Below are positions 1-10,809 of a stretch of 64,000 bases of DNA, one piece after another. Location: contig NC_045139.1 of NCBI RefSeq assembly GCF_008831285.2, forward strand, positions 8,340,204 through 8,404,203. The letters are read 5' to 3'. The position numbers were made by a program, and so were the translations under genes. The notes below the pieces were generated by a model, which was not told the DNA's origin, ran no database searches, and saw nothing but the letters and a program-made list of their open reading frames with translations. Source of the stretch: Nymphaea colorata (lineage: Eukaryota; Streptophyta; Magnoliopsida; Nymphaeales; Nymphaeaceae). How positions within the stretch are numbered: position 1 is the stretch's first letter; each line of letters begins with the position of its first letter.

Positions 1-3000
1 CTTTTTTGTATTTATTACATATTGATAAGAATTACTTTAATGGCTCGATTGCACGACAAAAGCAATGAATGGAGATAATAATATTTATGATTTGCAAAAC
101 AAAACATATTTCATCTCTTAACCATTGTAGAAAAATGAAAATTATAAGCAGACAGAAACATTGTGAATAAGAATCCAGTATTTTGCAATATAGTTAAAAG
201 TAATGAGCATGGGTAGGAATAACCATTTTATATATATAGTGTAGGAGGAGTATTTCATCTTACTTGAAGAAGAATAGTTAAATTCTCAGCAACCCCCTTG
301 TCCTCTTACAATGCATGTTTTTGGTATATCGGGGTGTCGCGTCCATCATACTCAAAGAAGTTGATGTCTTTGAAGATTCAAAATAAAAACTTGTGGCGAC
401 CACGACAATTGCGTCAATCCTTTTCAAAATTTTTGTTTATTTGCTTTGCTTGGCTTTCAAGCATTCTACTTCATTTTTCGCGCATTGAATACTTTTATTT
501 TAATAAGTCAACCGAATATTGATTTAATGATTCATAACAAACAAGAAGAAGAAGAGTTGAATTATAAATAGAAAACTTCAATCTACAACGACTTTGCGGT
601 CACTTTTAACGTGGATTTATGCTTGTGTTTTTTTCTCATGAAAATCGTCACGGAAGAGCTTCTTCTTTTCGTTTTTTTTTAAGCTCAAGTTAGAATATCA
701 ATGAAGTATCTTCTTTTTTCGAGCTTTATCTTTTCCTAAAATTTGAAAGCGGCCAACTTTTCATTAGAAAAGCTATCGAACAGTTTTAAAAGCCAAAAAA
801 TGTTTACTGAAACAATAAAAAACATAATTGAGTGACAGAGAATAAAATTGAACGAAACCTGCATCTGACTTTTTTTTTATTTTAAACAAAAAGGCTCATT
901 AACATTTTCTTCTTTAAATGTGAAATTAAAGTACTTTTGTAGTTTAAACGGATTATACTGGAAGCCATTAGTGCTTACGTATTTCAAAACGACATTATTG
1001 AACCTGGAACTCGTTTTTGGTAGTCGCTAGCAAAAGACCTTTTAATAGAAAAATTCGAAAATAGCAGGCCTGGTTTGGCATTACAGCTAAAAGGCACACA
1101 ATTAAAATGACATTTTTTTCTGACAATATTTCCCAAAAAAGAGTAGGTGTCAAGTAAGGCTTGAATCCAAATCCTTATAGTATTATCCAATCGAGTGGGT
1201 CAGATCCAAATTATGAATAAAGTCTCACAAACAGACGAATAAAAGGCTTCTCACTAAAACCCGCATTTGGATATGAAGGGTCCGACCCGTTCATGAGGCC
1301 AAGAATGCTGGTGTATAATTAATAATGTGCATTAAAAATTAATATGTGTTAGTATGTGTATATATATATATGGTTTTGCTCTTTAATCTTCTGATTCACA
1401 AGTTATTAATTTTACTAAATAGATTTTAAGTTCTGGTAGATATTTAGTAGCATTATTTTAAATTGAATAAGTTTATTTTTTCTAAAAGAAGCTTTCGTTC
1501 GACAGTCCAATTGCATGATATATTTATATTTTAGCATTAAACTTACATACTAAAACAATAACTGCTTTATGGTATTTGCGAATGAGATCTATGCAGATGT
1601 CATCTATAAAATCATCTTGATAAAAAAAAAACCTTTTCAATTGGTGAAATGCATATGCATTTAAGTTCTTTTTTAATAATCCAAAATTGATATATGAAGT
1701 GGTTGTTTGACAATTGTAAACCTGTTTCAGTTTAAAATTAAAATTTTAGGATAGATTCATGAAACATGCATCTACTTTAATTTACAAATTTATGAAACAA
1801 TAATAATTTGTTATTTTTTAGAAACTATTAAAAGAACGGAATTGTGACTATGCCGACATTGGCCCCATGAAAGTAAATCAATTTTGTATTTAGATCAAAT
1901 ATTTATATTCGTCACAAAGGGTCCCCTTCCTTTTTGAGCATTGGAACGCCTTTTTCTATTTTAATAAGTTCGTGAAGGACCGAACATTGGTCGACTGATT
2001 CATAAAGGCAACAAGCAGCCAAAAAACTTTAATTATAAATTAGAAAACTTTCATCTGCGGCCGCTTTTAGGCATAGTTTTATGTTTCTGATATTTGTCAA
2101 ACAACCCCTTCTTTTTTTTTCATTTATTTTAAATATCTAGTTACAATATCAGTTTGGAATATTTCTTTCTTTCTTTTTTTTTTTTTCCCTGAGCTTTTAC
2201 AATCTTTTAATAAGTGCCACATTTTCCCAAAAACCACAAAATGCAGTCCCGAGAGCTTTTACAATCTTTTAATAGGTGCCACATTTTCCCAAAAACCATA
2301 AAAAGCAGTTTGATCTGAAATTACATAATCACAAAAAGCGTGTTTTTTTAGAAAAAACGTGATAAATTAACTAACCGTTTAAAACTAAAAATGTGCATTT
2401 CAAAAAATGTTAAAAACGAAAAAAACACATTTTAAACTCGTTTTTTCGTTTTTTTTTCAGTTTTTTCAGTTTTTCAGTTTTTTTAATGTCAAAGAGTTTT
2501 TCTCATTTTTTTATTTGTTCTTTGTTGCAAATTTACTTTGATGTTTGTGTTATTACTTTTCACTTATTTTATTTTCTCTTATTTTTAGTTTTTTTAACCT
2601 TTTAAAATTTATTATATTTATCTTGTTTTTTTTTCAAGTTTACCGTATTATACTCAACAAAAGTCTTACCGTTTAAAACTCTAAAACATTACTGCAGTAT
2701 CCGAAAAGAACAAAAAGAAAATTGCAGCCGACGTTTTTCTGTTTTTCAAATTTCGAACATTATTTGGCTTGGAATTCATTTTTAAGTAGCTGCTGGGGCT
2801 TAGACTGACATGTCTGTTCCTTCTTAAAAATATTTCATGGGCCCTATTCTTGCTTCTGTCTCGAGTAATATAATCAGCATATAAAATTGGGACCATATTG
2901 AGAAATTATTTGTCTATCTTAGGCGATATCATCGGTTCTTCTTCCAAGCGGTTCCGGTGACCTGAAAATGACAGTGCGAAAATGCTGAAATGTTTATGTA
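1..3000. other. AT-rich intergenic DNA with diverged repeats
   Basis: No gene was recognised on either strand; open frames are short and without family motifs. Two segments about 1.45 kb apart, roughly 490-830 and 1950-2330, look like diverged copies: both carry 'ttttaataagt', 'gattcata', 'aattataaat', 'agaaaactt' and a T-rich tract in the same order. This points to an old duplicated element. Homopolymer T runs are common. Nothing else was supported. Confidence 0.5.
2191..2313. repeat. Tandem duplication, 62-bp period
   Basis: A unit beginning 'gagcttttacaatctttta' occurs at 2191 and again at 2253, followed in both copies by 'gccacattttcccaaaaacc'. There are only a few differences, so the duplication is fairly recent. 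No function is apparent. Confidence 0.85.
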
Positions 3001-3024
3001 TATTTCTGAAATTAGACATGTTTG

Positions 3025-3355
3025 AAACCCTAAATGGGAATTATGAGAAAATGGCGTATGGAAGCCCTAACCAAAAACGACGGGCAGTTTGCCCACTGAA
3101 GCAGGCTTTTTAAGTTCCTCCTATTTGCTTTCTTCGGTGCTTGGAGGGGCAATTTTCCACCGTACGATCTAGACCGATCAGGAGAGCACGAGCCGTCGAT
3201 CGCGTCCAGTGAATTGGCATCCGACGGCGGAGGAAGAAACCCTAATCGGCGAAAACCCTGCACTATAAAAGAGCTTCTTGCAGAAACAATTTTCTTCCAA
3301 TCCGCATCGTCCTTCTTCCTCTCCCGTTCCTTCTCGTTGCGGTCCATTGCTTCAG
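3025..3355 (+). promoter_or_regulatory. EF1-alpha core promoter and leader exon
   Basis: Directly seen: a TATA box (ctataaaa, 3263-3270), a telo-box AAACCCTAA at 3237-3245 just upstream, and a second identical telo-box at 3025-3033. Telo-boxes near the start site are a known feature of plant EF1A and translation-machinery promoters and act with TEF-type elements to drive expression in dividing cells. Transcription would start near 3295. The C/T-rich stretch to 3355 is a good leader exon, ending TTCAG before GT at 3356. The start site is inferred from TATA spacing. Confidence 0.7.
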
Positions 3356-4747
3356 GTCTGCTTCTTGCTCCTTCCTTTCTCTACTTGCCTGCTTTGTTTT
3401 CGTCTGTATTGAGTGTTAATCTCGTGCTTTGCTTCTTCGGAGAGGGTTTCTGGTCGATCCTCTTATTGTTGGTTTTAATTTCTGATTCAGTTTCTGTCGT
3501 CCTCGTGACCTTCTGTGCTTTGATTTGCTCGTGTTTTTCCAAAGGCGTTTTTTTTTTAGTGATATCTTTGGGGGGTTTGTGGTAACCATTTGTGATATGG
3601 TCAGCTCGAAATTCTTTGCTATTGTTACCTCTCGGCTGCAAATTTCTGTTTTTAATTTTATGCTTGTTGCCTACCTCACAACCGGGACTATTACATGGGG
3701 TAAAATAGCTACCTCTGTGTTTGTATTTGGTTCGTATTTTGTAGCATGAATTTTATCTTCTTGTTGCCATGTCTTGGTTGTGACCTCCGTGATGATTGTA
3801 AGTTTTTACGTCCTTGGTATTTCTGACTGGGTCGGTTAACTGTGGTTTGTGATTCTATTAATACTTTTATCCTTTTCGGGCTTGCCTTCTCCAACATATT
3901 TAGTCCCTTTTATGGCTTTAGAGGTTACAGATTTCTGACTCTAGTTGTAGACTCCGTGACTCTCTGGGTACGTTGGTTTACTTTTTTTTTTTTTGGGGGG
4001 GGGGTGTGGAGGATGGATATTTTAAGGTGGGAGCACCGAGTTTAATCTCGACATCCTTGGGTGGGCGATAGGAGTATTTCATCTTTGTTTATGTCATTTC
4101 TGTATAGTAAGGTCTGCGGTTGTCATCTTGATTTGGTAGGACGTTTATTTTCATAGCGCACGCAGGATCTTTACCCTTTCTTTTCCCCTTTTCACGTTGC
4201 TAGTGCAATTGATCTGTGTTGTGATCTGAACGATTTATTTAAACAATGTAATCTTTCATGTTTCTTTCTCCTTTTAAATGCCGTTCTCTGCGTAGTATGA
4301 ATGCTTCAGCTGGTGTAATTTATACATGCTGCCATGTAGCCATTTACCAATCATCTTCTTTTAGTTGGATTTTTCAAAATTCTAAAAGATCCGTTTACAT
4401 TTTTAATTGAGCTATACGAGGATTCAGGAGAAATCAATCACGTAGATCATACTATAAAAAAAAATGAAACCGTAGAAACCACTATTTGGTTTCCAAATTT
4501 CAATTGTCAATAAATTTTCTCCTCTTTTTCAAAAAGCAGAACAGATTACCCTGTCTGGAACTAATCCCCAGTAGGTATAGATATTGATTCGTGCGCCCAT
4601 TCATGCTCCTAAACTAGGTGTTTTGTACTCTGCGGATCTGTATGTCTACTTTATTGAATTCTCATACGAATTGCTTCTAATATTCATTTTGTGTTTGTCC
4701 ATCTAACTGAGCGTTGTCTATGGTTTCTTTTCCTTCCTTTGGTGCAG
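3356..4747 (+). other. EF1-alpha 5'-UTR intron
   Basis: Inferred intron of about 1.39 kb, GT at 3356-3357 and AG at 4746-4747 (tttggtgcag), ending 25 nt before the start codon. Plant EF1A genes typically have one long, T-rich, expression-enhancing intron directly upstream of the ATG, and this stretch is T-rich as expected. A T-run followed by a G-run lies around 3982-4005. The 5' splice site is less certain than the 3' site. Confidence 0.7.
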
Positions 4748-4772
4748 CTGTTAGCTTTTCCTTGCAACTACA

Positions 4773-6203
4773 ATGGGTAAGGAGAAGGTTCACATCAACA
4801 TTGTCGTCATTGGACATGTCGATTCTGGCAAGTCAACCACCACCGGGCACCTTATCTACAAGCTTGGTGGTATTGACAAGCGTGTTATTGAAAGGTTCGA
4901 GAAGGAAGCTGCTGAGATGAACAAAAGGTCATTCAAGTATGCTTGGGTGCTGGATAAGCTGAAGGCCGAGCGTGAGCGTGGTATCACCATCGACATTGCT
5001 CTCTGGAAGTTCGAGACCACCAAGTACTACTGCACTGTCATTGATGCTCCTGGGCATCGTGATTTCATCAAGAACATGATCACGGGTACATCCCAGGCTG
5101 ACTGTGCCGTTCTCATTATTGATTCCACCACTGGTGGTTTTGAAGCTGGTATCTCCAAGGATGGTCAGACTCGTGAGCACGCGTTGCTTGCTTTTACGCT
5201 TGGAGTGAAACAGATGATCTGCTGCTGTAACAAGGTACTATTACCGTTTCTTTCCATTATTCCACCATTCTCTTTGTTCTCTTTCATTTAAGGTTTGCTT
5301 ACGCTGGCCTGTAACTTGCAGATGGATGCCACGACCCCCAAGTACTCCAAGGCCAGATACGATGAAATCGTGAAGGAAGTGTCGTCCTACCTGAAGAAGG
5401 TCGGATACAATCCTGACAAGATCCCCTTTGTCCCCATCTCTGGTTTTGAGGGTGACAACATGATTGAGAGGTCCACCAACCTTGATTGGTACAAGGGTCC
5501 AACCCTTCTTGAGGCCCTTGACTTGATCAATGAGCCCAAGCGCCCATCGGATAAGCCCCTCCGTCTGCCACTCCAGGACGTCTACAAGATTGGTGGTATT
5601 GGAACCGTCCCTGTTGGTCGTGTTGAGACTGGTGTCCTGAAGCCCGGCATGGTCGTCACCTTCGGTCCCACTGGACTTACTACTGAAGTTAAGTCTGTTG
5701 AGATGCACCATGAAGCTCTCCAGGAGGCTCTCCCAGGTGATAATGTCGGTTTTAACGTCAAGAACGTTGCAGTCAAGGATCTTAAGCGTGGTTTTGTTGC
5801 CTCCAACTCCAAGGATGATCCTGCGAAAGAGGCTGCCAACTTCACTTCTCAGGTCATCATCATGAACCACCCTGGTCAGATCGGCAACGGCTATGCTCCG
5901 GTGCTCGACTGCCACACCTCCCACATTGCAGTGAAGTTTGCAGAGATCCTGACCAAGATCGACCGTCGCTCTGGTAAGGAGCTCGAGAAGGAGCCCAAAT
6001 TTTTGAAGAACGGTGATGCTGGATTCGTAAAGATGATTCCCACCAAGCCCATGGTTGTCGAGACGTTCTCTGAATATCCTCCACTTGGGCGTTTTGCCGT
6101 CCGTGACATGCGACAGACTGTTGCCGTCGGAGTCATAAAGAGCGTTGAGAAGAAGGATCCCAGTGGTGCCAAGGTGACCAAGTCTGCGGCCAAGAAGAAG
6201 TGA
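4773..6203 (+). CDS. EF1A: Translation elongation factor 1-alpha (two exons)
   Basis: This GTPase delivers aminoacyl-tRNA to the ribosomal A site in the cytosol. Coding exons are 4773-5234 and 5322-6203, joined in phase 0 by an 87-bp GT-AG intron. The product is 447 aa, the usual plant length. Visible G motifs are GHVDSGKST near residue 14 (P-loop), DAPGHRD (G3), and NKMD (G4), which is split by the intron after Asn-Lys and completed by Met-Asp of exon 2. Domains II and III follow, and the C-terminus ends in a lysine-rich tail. The ATG at 4773 gives the invariant MGKEK start and lies 25 nt after the leader intron. Codon use is GC-rich at third positions, as in highly expressed genes. The 3'-UTR probably ends around 6500-6560. 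No defects were seen. Confidence 0.98.
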
Positions 6204-7404
6204 ATCGTGCGGCTACTTCCGGCAAGTTACTGTTTCCTGGTGTCGAGTCTCTTTCGCTTGAGTTTGGTTCGGGTTCTGGTTAGTGTGTTTGTGGTAGCTA
6301 GTCGGATGCAACAGAACTGGGTATTGGATCGGCGGTGGCATCGCCGGCGCTTGTTCTGTTGTTGATTGAGTTAGAAGATCTCCTTCTTGTCCTTCAGTGT
6401 TTCTCTCTAGTTTGAAGTCGTCATGAGTTGATGAACTGTTAGTGTCAACTGCCGGAAGCATATAGTCTTTAGTCTATAGTTATGGGTCTGAGCAGAATAA
6501 GGAGATATATTTTTATACTTAAATTCAGTATGATTATTGTTATGATAAATTTTGTTTGCTTTTCCTTGCTTGGTTCTGTTCTTTCTTTTGAGCTTGCAAT
6601 TCTTTTCTCTGTAGCCTTCTAAGTTCGGGCATGTGATACCGTTTTCTTCCTAGACTCCACATGAGAGAGGGCGAGGGTTTTGGGAGGTTCGGAAGCTAGC
6701 TGGACCAACACATTTTTGCGCTGTCTACCGGTTCATTAGAGCCGCGTCCGGAACTTAAAAATCATGGTAGTCGGGCAGGGATTCTCTCTCCTGAACCTGG
6801 ACTCTTATTGGGTGTGTGTGAGAGCCGGGCTGATCTAAAATTCCCTTCATGTAAGACTCGTAAATCAACACAGATCTGATGGTGAAAACCTTAAATTTGA
6901 TGTCTGATCTTAAGATATGCAGATTCTTATCAATCTCAAATCACTTCGATGCGATGTTTAAAACAGATTCGACGCTATCAAATGCGACCGGTAATATATT
7001 ACACGCGTCGGAGTAGCCAAAAGTCGACATTGCAAGTGGTAACTGGTAATTGGGTCAGCTTGTGAACTTTTACTGGGCGAACTCTCGCATCTGCGCCAAA
7101 TTGGTTCTGCTTCAAACATGAAAATGCTAGTGTATCATTAGATTTGCCATCTTGCTCCCAGACAAAGACCAATAGCAATAGCAACAGTAGTGGAAGGAAA
7201 CAGTAGTTAAAGGAGGTGTAGTAAGTATTGTCTGCTCACATTCTTACTGTAATAAAAAGGTTCTTACTGTAATAGAAAACCTGAAAACAAGTAGAGATTA
7301 CCCCTTGAAAGGGACCCAGGAGTCGCCAAGAGGAGAAGCCCAAAGTGCCCCCCCGCGCGCGAGAGAGAGAGAGAGGGAATTGCAGTTGCAGGGACTGACG
7401 CACA
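6204..7404. other. EF1-alpha 3'-UTR and convergent intergenic spacer
   Basis: The first ~350 bases after the EF1-alpha stop are a likely 3'-UTR with A/T-rich polyadenylation-type sequence around 6495-6560. The rest separates two convergent genes, because the NLR gene runs on the minus strand, and should hold the NLR 3'-UTR near 7250-7404. A short GA tract lies at 7360-7377. No other gene was seen. Confidence 0.5.
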
Positions 7405-10400
7405 TTAGTCCAGCAAAGAAGAGTCATCCCTCCTAATATGCATGGTGGGGATGTGAGAGATCTTACTGAGATGCTCTTGTGCTTTGCACCATCCCTCTAG
7501 CAAGGGGCAGGCTTTGATGTTGAGCGACTTGAGCCTCTCTAGACCTTCAATCTCATCAGGCAGAGCGCTGATCGCCGGACAGTCATCGATGGCAAGCCTC
7601 TGCAGCTCGATGGGCGCTTCCCCAAGCGGCCATAACGTCTGTAACCGAGGGCACTTTGACGCAGCCAGTTTCTTCAGGCGAGGGAAGTGTGGGAGCGTCT
7701 CCAATTCTGGACAATTGATTACTGAAAGCTCCTTCAGCACAGGCTGATTAGGCAATTCCTTCAGCATCCTGCAGTAGATGAAATATAGCATCTTCAAGGA
7801 AGGCATGCTGGGGACCAACGCCAGCTTGGGAAAATACGTTATTTCCATTTGAACGAGACTTGGCAAGCGTGGGAGGTCTGTTAGCTCGGGGCAATTCTCT
7901 GCGTACAATTCTTTTAGGGAAGGCATGCTTGGCAAACTTTCAAGTTGGTCACAGAACCTGATATCCAAGCACTTGAGTGCCTGCAATTCTGGCACACAAG
8001 ACAGGTTTCTGCATCTATATATTATTAACTCTTGTAGAGTCTGTAGTTGTGGTAGCTCCGTAAGGCCGTCACAGTATCTGATAACCAACGTTCTGAGAGA
8101 AGGAAGGTCTGGGAGTGAGGTCAAGTTCTTACAGTTCCTCATCTCTAAAACTGACAGAGATAACAAGTCTGGCAACTGGTTCAGGTCTTCGCAGTCTATG
8201 ATGGTCAGTTGCTTGAGTGAAGGCAAGTGAGGCAACTTATTCAATTTTAGGCAGCCTATCAAACTTAGTTTCAGGATTAACCGCATAGCTTCCTGTTCCA
8301 TCTCCATCACCCACTCCTCCCATACATTCATCCTTTCAAAAGTTAGTTGTGTCAGCTTCTCAAAGCCTCCCTTTTTCCTACCAGTGAAACTTTCGTCTAC
8401 CTTCACCACCTTATCGGCATCAGTAATTCGGAGGCTTTGTAAAACTGGTAGAAATCCTAACGATGGAAGTTGTTCCAAGAATGGCAAGGAGTCAAGTTTA
8501 AGCTTTTTTAGGCAGGGGAAGTTCAAGTTGGAAAACCACGAAATAGGGAAGCTTTTTCCTCTGTAATCAACCACCTCCAAGATTTCTAGCTGTTCGGGTG
8601 GAAGCAGTGATCCAAGCTGGCCTTCGGTGACGTCTAAGCTCTTCTCTCCAACCAATTTCAGGGATCTGAGATGGCTTTTGCCTTTAAGATTGGCTTCTTC
8701 AGCTTCCTGTTTATTCTTGATTCTTAGGAAGAAGTATATGGCCAGGTTTCCCCTCAAGTTGTTCAATTTCTTCAGCTCTGCAATATTGGCTTCATGTTCA
8801 GTACCTGCACGGCCTAGGATGAATTGAGTCAAGGTTCTTAGACTGGTCAGCTCCCCAAGTCCAGCAGGGAGATGTTTCAAATGTCTTGTATTGTCCAAGT
8901 CAAGGTGTCTCAAGCCTTTAAGCTTCAGGATACCAACAGGAATGCTGCTTATTTGAGTCCCAAAGAGGTCTAGGGTCTGTAGATTGCACAATTTTCCAAT
9001 TGTCTCAGGCAATGACTTTGTATCTCTAGAGGCCTTAAGATACTTTAGAAGTAGCAATTCTCCAATTGACTCCGGTATCTCTGTTACATTTGTTCCCCCC
9101 AAGTCTAGAACCCTCAGATGCAAAAAATTTGTGGTGAGGTTCCGGGGGATTTCTCTTCCCTTAGGGCCCAAAAGTGTGCGCAATTTGCTTCTTTTCTGTT
9201 TCTGCAAACCTTCAATCAGGTTCTCCTCAGCACCTACCAATGATAAGATCCTTGTATTGGTGTCTGTGTTTGATGATGATGAATACTCTTTTCCTGCAAT
9301 GCTGAGTGCGAGGTCGTGAACAATGTCATGCACCTTGAATCGAACAATCTCCCCATTTATGCTGTCTGTCTTCTCAACTTGGACCAGGGATCGGCCAGCT
9401 AATTCTTCCACATATTCATCTGCACTTGCCTCCATCTCTCCTGCGGTCTCTGAAATATAGCCTTCAGCCATCCACAACCTAACAATATGATTTTTTTCGA
9501 ACTCAAAGTCCTTAGGGAAGATGGAGCAGTACACGAAACATGGCTTGAGGTAAGAAGGCAAATCATTGTAACTTAACAAGAGAACTGGGAACAGGGCCTC
9601 ATGGTTAGGATCTGCAGGCTTCCAACTCCAGAACAGGCTATTAAGTACTGCATCCCAGTCTTCCCTTGTTCTTCTCTTCAAGAACATGACCGTCCCCAAG
9701 GTCTTTATTGCAAGAGGGAGACCCTTGCACCTCTCAACCAGAGTCTCCGCTATGTCCCTCACACTCTGCAAATCCCTTTCCTCTTCATCCTTTTTCAGTG
9801 CCTTGTTAAGAAACAGCGACCAGCTTTGTTTAGGAGTCAGAACATCCAAAGGGTGTGCATAAATTGAGCTCATTCTTCCAGAAATTTCAATTTTCCTTGT
9901 GGTCACCAGAATTCTACTTCCGGGCTCCGCCCCCTGCAGCGTCGCCTTCAGACCTTCCCACCAATCAAGATCCCATACATCATCGAGCACAAGCAAGAAC
10001 CTGTTTCCTTTTATGCACGAACTTATCTCCGTGTGGAGAGTGTTAAGTGCAGTATCTTGGTTGTAGTTGTTGGTCTCCATCTTGATTGCTTCCAGTATCT
10101 TTGCAGCCAACCAGGCTTTGTTGGGCTTCTCAGAAACGCATAACCACCACACCCGCTTGTCGAAATGTCTCTGCACTTCGATATCCCCAAAGACCTTTTG
10201 GGCAAGGGTGGTCTTCCCTAGTCCTCCCATCCCAACAATGGAGACGACAGGTAAGCTTCCATCACTCCCATCCAACTCCTTCACCAACCAATCGACAACC
10301 GTTTTTCCATCATCGATCCGGCCGACTATCTCCGCCTCGATCATGGCAGCCGTCGTCTGCCGGTTATTTCTGTTAATAGCTCCAGTTTCAACAGATCTCT

Positions 10401-10809
10401 GGTATTTATGGAGATTGTATCTCTCTTTTTCCTTGGAGATATCATCCAGCCTTTGCTTGATATCCTTAATTCTATTGCCAATGTCATGCCGAATAATAAC
10501 TTGCTTAATGAAACTGAGGATCGTCTTGCATACCGGCGTTGCTGTCGTCCTGCTGCGTTGAGCTCGAGCTCTGAAGATGTCGATCACATCCTCGGCATCG
10601 TATGCTGCATCTTTCAGCTTCTCGAGCCACAATTTCAGGCCGTCGGTAGAAAACTGCCTCTTTTCTGCATCGACAAGGACTTCATGAATGGTTTCGAGCT
10701 CACCCTTTAGCTTGTCAAGCTCGTCGTTCACCATACACAGAAGTCTAATCTCTTCTTCGATCAAAGGGCCCAGTTTCTCTAACAGAGTGGTCACCAACCA
10801 TTCTGCCAT
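7405..10809 (-). CDS. CC-NBS-LRR (CNL) disease-resistance receptor, single exon
   Basis: An intracellular immune receptor of 1134 aa encoded without introns, the usual CNL size. Order: an Rx-type coiled coil (1-140) with an EDVID motif at 73-77; an NB-ARC domain with P-loop GMGGLGKTT (193-201), kinase-2 LVLDDVW (273-279), RNBS-B GSRILVTTR (297-305), GLPLAI (363-368), RNBS-D CFVYCSIFPKD (424-434) and the MHD position as VHD (493-495). LRRs follow from about 545 to 1110. The kinase-2 ending in DDVW marks the non-TIR class. All ATP-binding motifs are intact, so the gene looks functional. The start at 10809 is a true ATG giving the classic MAE N-terminus. Family members recognise pathogen effectors or their effects on host proteins; the ligand cannot be read from sequence. 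The C-terminal LRR part is unusually regular (separate entry). The nearest family is RGA/RPP13-like CNL. Confidence 0.96.
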   Translation of the reverse strand: MAEWLVTTLLEKLGPLIEEEIRLLCMVNDELDKLKGELETIHEVLVDAEKRQFSTDGLKLWLEKLKDAAYDAEDVIDIFRARAQRSRTTATPVCKTILSFIKQVIIRHDIGNRIKDIKQRLDDISKEKERYNLHKYQRSVETGAINRNNRQTTAAMIEAEIVGRIDDGKTVVDWLVKELDGSDGSLPVVSIVGMGGLGKTTLAQKVFGDIEVQRHFDKRVWWLCVSEKPNKAWLAAKILEAIKMETNNYNQDTALNTLHTEISSCIKGNRFLLVLDDVWDLDWWEGLKATLQGAEPGSRILVTTRKIEISGRMSSIYAHPLDVLTPKQSWSLFLNKALKKDEEERDLQSVRDIAETLVERCKGLPLAIKTLGTVMFLKRRTREDWDAVLNSLFWSWKPADPNHEALFPVLLLSYNDLPSYLKPCFVYCSIFPKDFEFEKNHIVRLWMAEGYISETAGEMEASADEYVEELAGRSLVQVEKTDSINGEIVRFKVHDIVHDLALSIAGKEYSSSSNTDTNTRILSLVGAEENLIEGLQKQKRSKLRTLLGPKGREIPRNLTTNFLHLRVLDLGGTNVTEIPESIGELLLLKYLKASRDTKSLPETIGKLCNLQTLDLFGTQISSIPVGILKLKGLRHLDLDNTRHLKHLPAGLGELTSLRTLTQFILGRAGTEHEANIAELKKLNNLRGNLAIYFFLRIKNKQEAEEANLKGKSHLRSLKLVGEKSLDVTEGQLGSLLPPEQLEILEVVDYRGKSFPISWFSNLNFPCLKKLKLDSLPFLEQLPSLGFLPVLQSLRITDADKVVKVDESFTGRKKGGFEKLTQLTFERMNVWEEWVMEMEQEAMRLILKLSLIGCLKLNKLPHLPSLKQLTIIDCEDLNQLPDLLSLSVLEMRNCKNLTSLPDLPSLRTLVIRYCDGLTELPQLQTLQELIIYRCRNLSCVPELQALKCLDIRFCDQLESLPSMPSLKELYAENCPELTDLPRLPSLVQMEITYFPKLALVPSMPSLKMLYFIYCRMLKELPNQPVLKELSVINCPELETLPHFPRLKKLAASKCPRLQTLWPLGEAPIELQRLAIDDCPAISALPDEIEGLERLKSLNIKACPLLEGWCKAQEHLSKISHIPTMHIRRDDSSLLD
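7636..8235 (-). repeat. Ten in-frame 60-bp repeats: 20-residue LRR array
   Basis: Residues 859-1058 of the CNL protein divide into ten consecutive units of exactly 20 aa with no insertions. The consensus is LPxLPSLKxLxIxxCxxLxx. Conserved positions are Leu/Val1, Pro2, Leu7, Leu10, Cys15 (Phe in unit 7) and Leu18. At DNA level the period is 60 bp; 'ggcatgctggggacc' and 'ggcatgcttggcaaa' recur 120 bp apart, so some units share recent ancestry. Plant NLR repeats are usually irregular and 23 residues or longer. Twenty residues is the shortest known LRR class. Confidence 0.9.

Noticed and set aside
4929-6193. Several open frames antisense to EF1-alpha, up to 227 codons
   Set aside because: They mirror a highly expressed, codon-biased gene on the other strand; long antisense frames are expected and none has family motifs.
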